Virus record (IMG/VR): IMGVR_UViG_3300013126_000204
Location: 1 to 26,773 of that record
DNA: 26,773 nt
Source: a virus
Direction: 5' to 3' (one strand)
Shown piece after piece: positions 1 to 6,665 of this stretch (the first letter of the stretch is position 1; each line of letters begins with the position of its first letter). The notes under the pieces are model-generated. The model was not told the origin of the DNA and did no database searches. It saw only the letters and a list, made by a program, of their open reading frames with translations. The position numbers and the translations under genes are program-made.

Positions 1-36
1 ATTCTCAAAAAGTTGGCCGTTTAATTTTGTATTCAT
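1..36 (-). CDS. Partial tail gene (start only), perhaps distal tail protein
   Basis: Only the first 12 codons are in the window (MNTKLNGQLFEN). The ATG at 36-34 overlaps the stop codon of the tape measure gene in a TAATG junction, and an AAGGAG ribosome site lies 7 bases before it, so the start is well supported. In siphophages the gene after the tape measure usually encodes the distal tail (Dit) protein. Function is inferred from position only; the peptide is too short to recognise. Confidence 0.6.
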   Translation of the reverse strand, partial: MNTKLNGQLFEN

Positions 37-2036
37 TAGTAGGCTCCTTGGTTTGCTAATTCTAATTGTCGGGCTATCTTGGTGCCTATCTCTTCTAGGC
101 TCCTATCGTCGGTATTATGTATATCGCCCTCAAAGGTAATATTTATAGTCCCGCCTCCGCCCTGGCCGTCCATTATGCGCCTTGTTTGGTCTGCCGGGAT
201 AACACTAGAGCCATTTGGTAAAATAACTAGCTCGCCGCCTCGCTCGTTAATAATGGCTGGGCCTCCTGCAAAGTTGGAAACTCCCCGGGCAAATCTTGGT
301 AATGTTGGTAGGTCCGGCGTACCTGGCAATTTGTTATAGCCGGTAATGATTTTATTTACGCCGTCGATAACGCTATTTACTCCCCCGGAAATTGCGCCTT
401 TAAGTTTTCCAAACCAATCGGATACCGTGTTATAAATACCTCTAACAAAGCCCGATATTGCGTTAAATGCGCGCTCAAACGGTCCGGCCATAGCATTATA
501 AATACTACTACCTACTCCCGATACCCAACTACTAATGCCTCCCCAAATACTGCGAATTGCTCCGGCAATTGCGTTAAATGCGCTAGAGGTCCAACCGCTT
601 AAAGCGTTCCAACGGCCCGATACCCAATTTACCACCGAATTGACGACGGCCATTACCTCATCGCCTATCATCTTCCAAATCCAACTTATAAATAAATATA
701 TGCCGTAGACAATGCCGTACAGTATCGCGTAGCCAATTCTAAACGGTAGAGTAATAAAATCCCACCAAAGTAAAACGGCCGCTTTAATAAAGTCGCCTAT
801 TACTGTAAAAACTGTAACAAAAAAACTACTTATCGCGGTCCAAACTGCTATAGTGACGTCTTTTACCTGGGTCCAATGAGTAATCAATAAATATGCCAAT
901 CCGGCTACTACTGCGCCGATAAGTATAAACGGCCAAGTTGCGGCCAAAACTGCAACGGCGGCGGCTGTGGCGGCTGTTACTGTGGCCCACCAAGCCGGTA
1001 GCCCGGCGATCAATGCGGTAATCAAATAAACGGCGTAACCGGTAGCAAAACCGATAGTAATAGCCGCTAGTCCTTTCCAATGCTCAATAATAAAGGCTAT
1101 AACGTCGCCAAGGACTTTAAAAGTACCAAGTAAAACGGTGCCGATAGCCTCCGATATTTTAGCTATGGCGTCCTGGTTTTTCGATAGCCAATCTATGAGG
1201 CTAGCAATACCGGCGCTCACTTTATCAAATAGCCCGCCTTTAACAATATCCCCGGTATCTGTTAAACCTAGGAATTTCCTAGTTAGCATACCGATATTAT
1301 CCTGTAGAGTACTTAATAAGCCGTTTAAACTTGTGCTTTGGGCTTTCATACCTCCGGCAAACATTCCGCCTTGATCGGTCATTGATTTAAATGCGGTCTC
1401 TAGTTGAGGAAATCCAACCTTGCCCTCTTCTACTAATTTCCTAACCTCTGCCTCTGATACTCCGAATTGTTTAGCAAGCTCGCCAATGATTGGGATACCT
1501 CGCCCGGTCAACTGGTTAATATCCTCGGCAAATAGTCGGCCTTGGGTCCTGGCCTTGCCGTAAAGTTCGGATAATTCCCCGATTGGGATACCTAAGCCAC
1601 TAGAAATATCCCCTAGCCTGGTTAGATTAGGGATTATATCGGTAGCTGAAAAGCCAAACGCTAGCAATTTTTTACCGGCCTCTGCTAGCTCGGGAAACTC
1701 AAACGGCGTAGCGGCGGCAAACTTAGAAATCTCCTGTAGTAATCCTGCCGCCTTAGTGCCGTCGTGTAACATTGTATTAAATGAAATTCGGGTTTGCTCA
1801 AAATCACCCGCTTTTTTTAGCGCTGTAGTTCCTAGATAGGTTAATCCGGCGGTAACTGCTCCGGTAGCGGCCGCGGCAAGTGCAAAATTTGAGTTCATTA
1901 AACCCGCAAAACCACCGACTTTTTTACCGGCCGGCTCGAGCTTATTAACTTCTTTATCTACTTCGTCAATGCCTTTTTTAAAACCCGATACGTCGGCCTT
2001 AACGCTAGCTACTATTTCACCTACATTAAACGCCAT
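36..2036 (-). CDS. Tail tape measure protein
   Basis: A 666-residue tape measure protein: it sits inside the tail tube, sets tail length and helps DNA entry. Residues about 75-230 resemble the TP901-type tape measure core (DFEQTRISFNTML, ATPFEFPELAEAGKKL, GRLFAEDINQLTGRGIP). Several long hydrophobic stretches follow at about 290-460, then a Trp/Gly/Ser-rich region and a C-terminal segment with RFARGVSNFAGGPAIINERGGE, common near the end of such proteins. It follows the two tail assembly chaperone frames directly, which is the canonical order. The start has a GAGAGGG ribosome site. By the usual rule of about 0.15 nm per residue this predicts a tail of roughly 100 nm (inference). Confidence 0.9.
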   Translation of the reverse strand: MAFNVGEIVASVKADVSGFKKGIDEVDKEVNKLEPAGKKVGGFAGLMNSNFALAAAATGAVTAGLTYLGTTALKKAGDFEQTRISFNTMLHDGTKAAGLLQEISKFAAATPFEFPELAEAGKKLLAFGFSATDIIPNLTRLGDISSGLGIPIGELSELYGKARTQGRLFAEDINQLTGRGIPIIGELAKQFGVSEAEVRKLVEEGKVGFPQLETAFKSMTDQGGMFAGGMKAQSTSLNGLLSTLQDNIGMLTRKFLGLTDTGDIVKGGLFDKVSAGIASLIDWLSKNQDAIAKISEAIGTVLLGTFKVLGDVIAFIIEHWKGLAAITIGFATGYAVYLITALIAGLPAWWATVTAATAAAVAVLAATWPFILIGAVVAGLAYLLITHWTQVKDVTIAVWTAISSFFVTVFTVIGDFIKAAVLLWWDFITLPFRIGYAILYGIVYGIYLFISWIWKMIGDEVMAVVNSVVNWVSGRWNALSGWTSSAFNAIAGAIRSIWGGISSWVSGVGSSIYNAMAGPFERAFNAISGFVRGIYNTVSDWFGKLKGAISGGVNSVIDGVNKIITGYNKLPGTPDLPTLPRFARGVSNFAGGPAIINERGGELVILPNGSSVIPADQTRRIMDGQGGGGTINITFEGDIHNTDDRSLEEIGTKIARQLELANQGAY

Positions 2037-2039
2037 ATT

Positions 2040-2366
2040 TTACCCTCTCTTTTGGTTTCCTTGTAATTGTTCTTTTAACTTGGCAATCCCGGCGTGGTCT
2101 ACGGTCTCATCGAGGTAATAGGGTATAGTATCTTCTTGCTTGTCGCTAATTACTCCTCTTAAATGCTTTTCTAGGCGGCCTATAATTCCCTTATTCGTAC
2201 ACTCTTTAAAATCTATATCAAATACTGGTTTTGGCTCGCTTGCTATTTGTAGGTCTACTAGCGCCTCCTCTGCTTTTAACTGATCTATCGCGTAGTAATA
2301 GGCTAAAAACGTCTTATAACTCATACTCGCAACCTCGGCGTGGCTAAATCCATAAAATCTAGCCAC
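2040..2366 (-). CDS. Tail assembly chaperone, downstream frame (gpT-like part of a frameshift product)
   Basis: About 108 residues, placed between the first tail chaperone and the tape measure. The only in-frame start near its beginning is a GTG at 2366 without a ribosome site. The frame is open upstream as far as the A9 run at 2387-2395, so the protein is probably made as a C-terminal extension of the gene at 2384-2698 by -1 frameshifting, as in lambda G/GT. The sequence (ARFYGFSHAEVASMSYKTF) is typical of the second part of siphophage chaperones, which bind the tape measure and recruit the major tail protein. The alternative is a separate, weakly translated protein. Confidence 0.8.
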   Translation of the reverse strand: MARFYGFSHAEVASMSYKTFLAYYYAIDQLKAEEALVDLQIASEPKPVFDIDFKECTNKGIIGRLEKHLRGVISDKQEDTIPYYLDETVDHAGIAKLKEQLQGNQKRG

Positions 2367-2383
2367 CCGGGCGTACGGTAAAA

Positions 2384-2698
2384 TTATTTTTTTTTACTTA
2401 GTGCCGTTTTAAGCGTGTCCTCATCGCTACCGACTATAAACAAAATTAACCCGCGCATTTGTCGGCTGTTTAGCTTTTTGAGTACGTCAATAGGTAGCTC
2501 CGGTATGAGTTTATTAAACTCCAAAGCTACTATATCCATTTGCTTATCTGGGTCCTCTATGCCCTCGGTCTTGCTCTGCAATTCCCCTAAAACTCCTAAA
2601 TCTTTAGTCGCCGGAGTTTTAAATTTGTATTTTACCCCGCCTAGCTGCACCTCTTGATACTCTAGTTCATCTAGGTTTAAAAAATTATCACTTGTCAT
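2384..2698 (-). CDS. Tail assembly chaperone, upstream frame (gpG-like)
   Basis: A 104-residue acidic protein (MTSDNFLNLDELEYQEVQLGG) ending in DTLKTALSKKK. It lies between the major tail protein and the tape measure, the standard place for the tail assembly chaperone. Its last codons form the A9 slippery run, so a minor product should continue into the next frame. The start is strong: GAGGAGGTGGAATTATG, one of the phage's stereotyped ribosome cassettes. Assignment rests on position, size and the frameshift signal; sequence similarity is only suggestive. Confidence 0.82.
   Translation of the reverse strand: MTSDNFLNLDELEYQEVQLGGVKYKFKTPATKDLGVLGELQSKTEGIEDPDKQMDIVALEFNKLIPELPIDVLKKLNSRQMRGLILFIVGSDEDTLKTALSKKK
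2387..2395 (-). other. Programmed -1 ribosomal frameshift site (A9 slippery run)
   Basis: Nine consecutive A residues on the coding strand sit immediately before the TAA stop of the upstream chaperone frame (codons AGT AAA AAA AAA TAA). A one-base backward slip puts the ribosome in the frame of the 2040-2366 gene, through ATA ATT TTA and on into ARFYGF. Frame arithmetic confirms that the shift needed is -1. This is the expected position for the conserved siphophage chaperone frameshift. Confidence 0.75.
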
Positions 2699-2748
2699 AA
2701 TTCCACCTCCTCTAAGGTACTCAACTTATTACTATTTTTTGGTCGCGA

Positions 2749-3249
2749 TTAGATCGTAGTATCGCCGATAGTAGCTAGATAATTGCCGCTAGACTTGCTA
2801 GTGTCAACCAAAGCCATAACGTCGGCCTCAACGACTTGAATACCATCTTTTTTATAATCTAATTTTGTCTCGCTGATGATAACGCCTTTATGGATAATAA
2901 TATCCTCGGACTTATCAGAGCCGTTTGCAACCGGGTGCAATACCAACTGTTTAGCTTTTGTAGACAATTTGAAACCTGGGGCCGCGCCAATGGTTAACTT
3001 CTTTTTTCCGCCGCTCTCGGTCAAAGTACCGGCCGGGATAGCATTAGCCAAGTTTTCCATTGTTATATCTGCCAAAGGAATTTTAACGCTAAATTTCTCG
3101 CTCTTTAAAGAGCTATCTAGTACGCCGGTATATTGATCTACTTCTAAATCTTCATACTCCGGTGCATAGTTTACCTCGCAACCACCTTTAGTCAAACCAA
3201 GGTCGGTACCGCCAAGGGTTAAAGTACATACTCCAATTCTTACGCCCAT
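2749..3249 (-). CDS. Major tail protein (tail tube)
   Basis: A 166-residue protein with the features of a siphophage major tail tube subunit: beta-rich, a CTLTLGGTDLGLTKGGCEV start and a regular alternation of short strands. It lies after the tail terminator and before the tail chaperones, as expected. A strong AAGGAGG ribosome site precedes the ATG, and a good sigma70-like promoter lies at 3287-3315, which suits a protein needed in many copies. No C-terminal Ig-like domain is present. Confidence comes mainly from gene order. Confidence 0.8.
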   Translation of the reverse strand: MGVRIGVCTLTLGGTDLGLTKGGCEVNYAPEYEDLEVDQYTGVLDSSLKSEKFSVKIPLADITMENLANAIPAGTLTESGGKKKLTIGAAPGFKLSTKAKQLVLHPVANGSDKSEDIIIHKGVIISETKLDYKKDGIQVVEADVMALVDTSKSSGNYLATIGDTTI

Positions 3250-3286
3250 TTTTAAAGCCTCCTTTAATAATGCTTAATTTAATTTT

Positions 3287-3315
3287 ATTATCTAACTTTG
3301 ATTATGTAATTGCAA
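3287..3315 (-). promoter_or_regulatory. Putative sigma70-type promoter before the major tail gene
   Basis: On the minus strand, TTGCAA (3315-3310), a 17-base spacer and GATAAT (3292-3287). The -35 box lies in the end of the upstream gene. The -10 box and the bases after it share 16 identical bases with the promoter candidate at 9005-9033. Confidence 0.45.
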
Positions 3316-3677
3316 GTTACCTCATAGTTGCCGTTTTCGTTCTCGCCTATCCCGGTTGGCTCCTGGATAGCCTCGATAAGATATACCGTTTTGCTATCTA
3401 GTGTTATATGGTGCTGACCCTGTAAAGCGGTATAAATCGCTTGCGCAAAGGCCATAGCCTCGTCGAAATCTTTACCTCTAGTTAAAACCTGGAACGTAGG
3501 TGATTTTAGGCCGGTTTCTGTATCGGGGGCCAAGCCTCCGGTAGCATAAATACCGGCGCATTTTATAGGGTTAGCCGGGATTTTGCCTATGAAAATATTA
3601 GCGTCGGTTTTGATACCGTCCCCCATCTTGCCTACTCCGCTAGTCTCTAAAAATGTACCAATCGCATTTATAATCAT
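3288..3677 (-). CDS. Tail terminator / minor capsid-like protein (SPP1 gp17 position)
   Basis: A 129-residue protein between the HK97 gp10-like protein and the major tail protein. It has the pattern of a tail terminator or tail completion protein: an N-terminal helix, a central VLTRGKDFDEAMAFAQAIYTAL helix-containing segment and a C-terminal beta strand (NGNYEVTCNYIIKV). Such proteins cap the tail tube and join it to the head. A TAGGAGT site supports the start. The function is inferred from gene order and fold pattern, without a diagnostic motif. Confidence 0.7.
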   Translation of the reverse strand: MIINAIGTFLETSGVGKMGDGIKTDANIFIGKIPANPIKCAGIYATGGLAPDTETGLKSPTFQVLTRGKDFDEAMAFAQAIYTALQGQHHITLDSKTVYLIEAIQEPTGIGENENGNYEVTCNYIIKVR

Positions 3678-3687
3678 AAAACTACTC

Positions 3688-4065
3688 CTATAAAACTTTA
3701 CGTATTTCCGCCTCTATATCACCCTTGTATAGCCTCTCCCTGGCCTTAACCGGGTCCTCGAGATATTTACCTTTGCGGCCTTTTTTAAATTTATACTCCG
3801 GGTGTTCGTGCAATCGTAGGGCGTACGGCGTATTATAGCCAACCTCCGCCTCTATAAAATTGCCTTTATCGTCGATCTTCGCCGGGGTAACGTTTCCGGT
3901 CCCTGCCAAGGTGCCTATATCGTGGGGTACTTGCTTGCCGCTCTCATTGAGTATATCGCCGGCCGCCTCATTGACCGCCCGCTTAATACCATCAAGCGCC
4001 GCGCTCTTAGCTTTTTTTATATTTTTCTGTACGTCGTCGATACCCTCAAATTTAAAGTTGCTCAT
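3688..4065 (-). CDS. HK97 gp10-like head-tail joining protein
   Basis: A 125-residue protein with features of the HK97 gp10 family: an N-terminal amphipathic helix (DDVQKNIKKAKSAALDGI), a PHDIGTLAGTG segment and the conserved GYNTPYALRLHEHPEYKF block followed by a basic GRKGKYLEDP. Members are tail completion or head-tail connection proteins. The start overlaps the end of the upstream closure gene by 14 bases, implying translational coupling. Confidence 0.82.
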   Translation of the reverse strand: MSNFKFEGIDDVQKNIKKAKSAALDGIKRAVNEAAGDILNESGKQVPHDIGTLAGTGNVTPAKIDDKGNFIEAEVGYNTPYALRLHEHPEYKFKKGRKGKYLEDPVKARERLYKGDIEAEIRKVL

Positions 4066-4366
4066 ATCTTAATAATACCTCTTTATGGCTAGGGTCGCCA
4101 CTTGGAAATCGCAATAGTTCACATTTTACTACTACAAATTCCCTACTCTGCCAAGTTACCCGGTGGTCAACGTCTATATCGTCCTCCGCGCTAAAAAACC
4201 CTCTGGCGTCCGCTATAGTGATTAAACCGGTGCCGGTCCATTTGGTGACCTCTTTTAATTCAATGCGGCAAAACGTACTAAGTGCGTCGCCATAACTTCT
4301 ATTACCATTAGCGTCCAATGCACCCGGTCTTCGGACCGCTACACTCTCATTTAATAAATCGTCCAT
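4052..4366 (-). CDS. Head closure / head-tail adaptor (SPP1 gp16-like)
   Basis: A 104-residue beta-rich protein in the position of the head closure protein that seals the portal-connector channel after packaging. The segment TWQSREFVVVKCELLRF is typical of the small-barrel adaptor family. The ribosome site is AGGGGGAC before the ATG. It is 7 bases from the preceding connector gene and overlaps the next gene, so the connector block is one tight operon. Confidence 0.72.
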   Translation of the reverse strand: MDDLLNESVAVRRPGALDANGNRSYGDALSTFCRIELKEVTKWTGTGLITIADARGFFSAEDDIDVDHRVTWQSREFVVVKCELLRFPSGDPSHKEVLLRYEQL

Positions 4367-4373
4367 AGTCCCC

Positions 4374-5078
4374 CTAGATTAGATAGCCAACGCGGCTAAT
4401 ATAATTTTGTAGTAAATTCTCGGCCTCTTTTGGCATTGGGACGTCGCTAGATAGTCCGCCCTCTAAAGTCTCGGAAACGTTGCCGATTGAGTATGATTTA
4501 ACGCCCTCCGCGATCATCTTAGCGCGTCCGGTGTTAAATTTACCGGCCAAGATTGATAGCGCTATTTCGCATTGTGCAAACTTTACCTTGGTAGGTATCT
4601 CCGGTATCAACTCTATATTATCGCCAACGGATAGGCCGGTTGGTGGCACGTCGTAAAGCTCAAAAGTGCCGGTAATCGGCTCGTAGGCCTTAACCTCGGT
4701 AAAAAATCCAAGGTTGCCGCCATTAGTGAACTTAGCGCCGGCATATTTGTACTCTCGGGTCGTCAATGAGGTGGATTTAGAGCTAGTATTTTTAAATACT
4801 TTAGGGCTAACTATTTCATCGACGTAAAAACCAAAGGCGCTAGGCTTATCATTGCGTGGAAACGCTAGGGCCTGGGCCTCGCTATACTTGCCATCGTGAA
4901 ATCGGAGGCGGTCTATAATTTTGGTTGCCATTTTAAGAGCCGACGCGCGATTTTCTGCCGTGGCATTGGCCCAAGCATTAGCGCCATAGTAGAAATTAGT
5001 AAAATAATCGATTGCCTCTTCTATAGTAATATAGCTATTGGCGTATGGGTCGCCCGGGTTAGAATTTATATTTTCCAT
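4374..5078 (-). CDS. Head-tail connector, DnaT-like/gp6-type, with an inserted segment
   Basis: A 234-residue protein whose N-terminus (DPYANSYITIEEAIDYF, ALKMATKIIDRL, ALAFPRNDKP) matches the 'DnaT-like' adaptor proteins of phages, which bind the portal and form the first connector ring. The helical C-terminal part resumes at about residue 165 (VKFAQCEIALSIL). Between these parts lies a segment of about 65 residues (about 95-160), rich in Gly, Thr and beta strands, that makes the protein longer than the usual 160-180 residues. An AAGGA site precedes the ATG. CTAG sequences, common in the native phage genes, reappear here after being rare in the DGR module. Confidence 0.75.
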   Translation of the reverse strand: MENINSNPGDPYANSYITIEEAIDYFTNFYYGANAWANATAENRASALKMATKIIDRLRFHDGKYSEAQALAFPRNDKPSAFGFYVDEIVSPKVFKNTSSKSTSLTTREYKYAGAKFTNGGNLGFFTEVKAYEPITGTFELYDVPPTGLSVGDNIELIPEIPTKVKFAQCEIALSILAGKFNTGRAKMIAEGVKSYSIGNVSETLEGGLSSDVPMPKEAENLLQNYISRVGYLI

Positions 5079-5104
5079 TTTTATTTTTCCTTGTCTTAAT
5101 TATT

Positions 5105-5335
5105 CTATTCTGGCAAATACTCAAAATTATCAAAATTATCAACTTGCATTGTCTTCACCTCTACTCCAAAGTAAATATCCTCTCCTCTGTCTATCGGGTC
5201 TGCTTGCTCGACATATTGCGTTGATTGATCAAACGCTGGTATTTCTTGAAAAACAACAGGTTTATAACCGTCTAATTGTTCTTGACTTGCTTCAAATTCT
5301 CCATCAATTATTGCACCGTAAACTTGCTCTGGCAT
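5105..5335 (-). CDS. Small acidic protein downstream of the DGR reverse transcriptase
   Basis: About 76 residues (MPEQVYGAIIDGEFEASQEQLDG), strongly acidic, with a GYKPVVFQEIPAFDQSTQYVEQ segment like small hypothetical proteins found after tail-fibre or receptor genes in other phages. A GTG two codons upstream (5341) is a possible alternative start; both overlap the end of the reverse transcriptase gene by about 32-38 bases. It does not look like the DGR accessory protein Avd, which is a basic four- or five-helix bundle of about 120 residues. Function unknown. Confidence 0.65.
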   Translation of the reverse strand: MPEQVYGAIIDGEFEASQEQLDGYKPVVFQEIPAFDQSTQYVEQADPIDRGEDIYFGVEVKTMQVDNFDNFEYLPE

Positions 5336-6359
5336 ATTCACTCACAATCTTTTTTGCTAAATTAATATTCAATATTTCTTTAATATATTTATTGTAAAAT
5401 TTGTAACTATTACTCCGTTTTATCCAACCCCAATATGATATTACCGCACAAGCGTCTTTACGACTGGCTTCGTCTTTTTTCTTGATTTTTACCATACGGC
5501 GTTTGACTCTCAAACAATTTCTTTTTCGCAATATCGTCTTATTTTTGAAAAACCGTAATCCTAAAAAATCAATTGCTCTGTCTTTAACTGGTGAAATCTG
5601 CCAGTTGTCTTTCATTTTTAATTTTAGTCTGGCAAGATATTTCTCAATCTCTTTTCTTGCTTTGTGGAGTTTTCGCTTATTACCTCCCAATATAACCAAG
5701 TCGTCAACATAGCGGATATAATAATTTATGCCTAATTCTTCCTTAATAAAGTGGTCAAGTCCTTGCATAAAAAAGTTTGAAAACCACTGGCTGGTATAAT
5801 TACCTATCGGCAACCCCTTGTTACTGTTAATTATTTCCTCAATTAAATATATGCAATCTTGATCTTTTATTTTGTTTCTGAACATTTGCTTTAATATATC
5901 GTTATCAACAGAGTTATAAAACTTTGAAATGTCCATTTTAAGGCAATATTTCGTTCCTCGGTGGTTTGTGTCCAACCAATGCCTTAAAATCTTCTGTCCG
6001 TGGCTTGTGCCTCGGTTTGGGACACTTCCACAGTTATATTCATACATTCCGCTCATAATAATATCGTGAAGCTGAAGCATTAAAGACCAATGTATTATCT
6101 GGTCTGGGAAGTATCTCGGCTTAAATATTACCCGCTCTTTTTTGTTTGCCCCGTCAAGTATTGTCTTGATAGTATAGGGCGAAGCCTTGTAACTCTTATT
6201 TACAAGCATTTTTTGCACTTCCTTGGAATAATAATCAATGTTGTCCAAAACTTTTTTAACGAACTTTTTATTGCGTTTTCCCGCTGAAGATTTGTGTATT
6301 GCCTTGCGGATATTTTCAATGTCGCAAATTTTATCGTAAATAAAGCCTACTCGTTTCAT
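5304..6359 (-). CDS. DGR reverse transcriptase
   Basis: A 351-residue reverse transcriptase that copies the template-repeat RNA into cDNA with errors at adenines. Visible motifs: KMDISKFYNSVD (motif A, Asp143), GLPIGNYTSQWFSN (motif 4/B, residues 182-195), YIRYVDDLVILGG (catalytic YVDD, Asp219/Asp220) and a FLGLRF segment at 265-270. The IGN-x-TSQ form of motif 4, instead of the QGxxxSP form of group II intron and retroviral enzymes, is characteristic of the DGR and related branches. There is no maturase X domain or HNH endonuclease. The template repeat lies 133 bases upstream and the diversified gene just beyond it, the standard DGR layout. Composition is more AT-rich than in the head genes. 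Confidence 0.95.
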   Translation of the reverse strand: MKRVGFIYDKICDIENIRKAIHKSSAGKRNKKFVKKVLDNIDYYSKEVQKMLVNKSYKASPYTIKTILDGANKKERVIFKPRYFPDQIIHWSLMLQLHDIIMSGMYEYNCGSVPNRGTSHGQKILRHWLDTNHRGTKYCLKMDISKFYNSVDNDILKQMFRNKIKDQDCIYLIEEIINSNKGLPIGNYTSQWFSNFFMQGLDHFIKEELGINYYIRYVDDLVILGGNKRKLHKARKEIEKYLARLKLKMKDNWQISPVKDRAIDFLGLRFFKNKTILRKRNCLRVKRRMVKIKKKDEASRKDACAVISYWGWIKRSNSYKFYNKYIKEILNINLAKKIVSEYARASLRCNN

Positions 6360-6433
6360 TAATTACTTTCTTATTAGCCTCAAGGTATTTCGAGAATGAA
6401 CCTACTAAACCCTGCTCTTAACGGCTTAATTTT

Positions 6434-6445
6434 CACCAAGGGGTG
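6434..6445 (-). other. Small hairpin between template repeat and reverse transcriptase
   Basis: CACC-4-base loop-GGTG inverted repeat within the roughly 130-base spacer between the template repeat and the reverse transcriptase start. In studied DGRs this spacer is part of the RNA needed for cDNA priming. The stem is short, so the assignment is tentative. Confidence 0.25.
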
Positions 6446-6491
6446 AGGAATATGGAATGCAAGTTTTTAATAATAAATCTAATAAGAGTCT

Positions 6492-6595
6492 GACCGCCAA
6501 TGTTCACATTCGTGTTAGACGAGGTGTTATTCAAGTTCCAGTAGAACAGCCCCGTATTCGTACCATTGTTCCAGTTACCGCCGAATTGAGCGACC
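6492..6595 (-). repeat. DGR template repeat (TR)
   Basis: A 104-bp non-coding copy of the 3' end of the target gene. Aligned without gaps to 6689-6792 (offset 197) it differs at 21 positions. Read in the coding direction, 20 of these are adenines in this copy (20 of its 28 adenines) and one is T to C (6517, synonymous). Read in the target's frame it would encode VAQFGGNWNNG and GLFYWNLNNT, with many AAC codons at the sites to be varied, as in other DGRs. It fills most of the 306-base gap 6360-6665. Confidence 0.96.
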
Positions 6596-6629
6596 ACGCA
6601 CTCCATATCCCTATGTTATTTAATTGTTA

Positions 6630-6658
6630 ATTTTATATATGGGAGAGGTATCTCCCAA
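6630..6658 (-). promoter_or_regulatory. Candidate promoter for the template-repeat RNA
   Basis: On the minus strand, TTGGGA (6658-6653), a 17-base spacer and TAAAAT (6635-6630). A start near 6623 would place the transcript about 30 bases before the template repeat. The -35 box overlaps the hairpin at 6641-6656, so the two assignments partly compete. Confidence 0.3.
6641..6656 (-). other. DGR target-side hairpin/cruciform downstream of the variable repeat
   Basis: Perfect 6-bp inverted repeat GGGAGA / TCTCCC with a 4-base loop (GGTA on plus, TACC on minus), 10 bases after the target stop codon and about 32 bases past the variable repeat. DGRs such as that of Bordetella phage BPP-1 need a short-stem, tetraloop hairpin just after the variable repeat for efficient homing. 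The same structure could instead end the target mRNA, but no T tract follows it. Confidence 0.5.
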
Positions 6659-6665
6659 ACCCTCT

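Noticed and set aside
826-1080. 84-codon minus-strand frame inside the tape measure gene
   Set aside because: Arg/Tyr/Ser-rich out-of-frame product within a clear gene; no ribosome site.
2744-2775. GCGAT/ATCGC stem at the end of the major tail gene as a terminator
   Set aside because: The stem is 5 bp with an 11-base loop and no T tract on the coding strand.
5304-6359. Reverse transcriptase as part of a group II intron or retron
   Set aside because: No maturase or HNH domain, no intron RNA or msr/msd-like structure, and the adjacent template/variable repeat pair explains it fully as a DGR.
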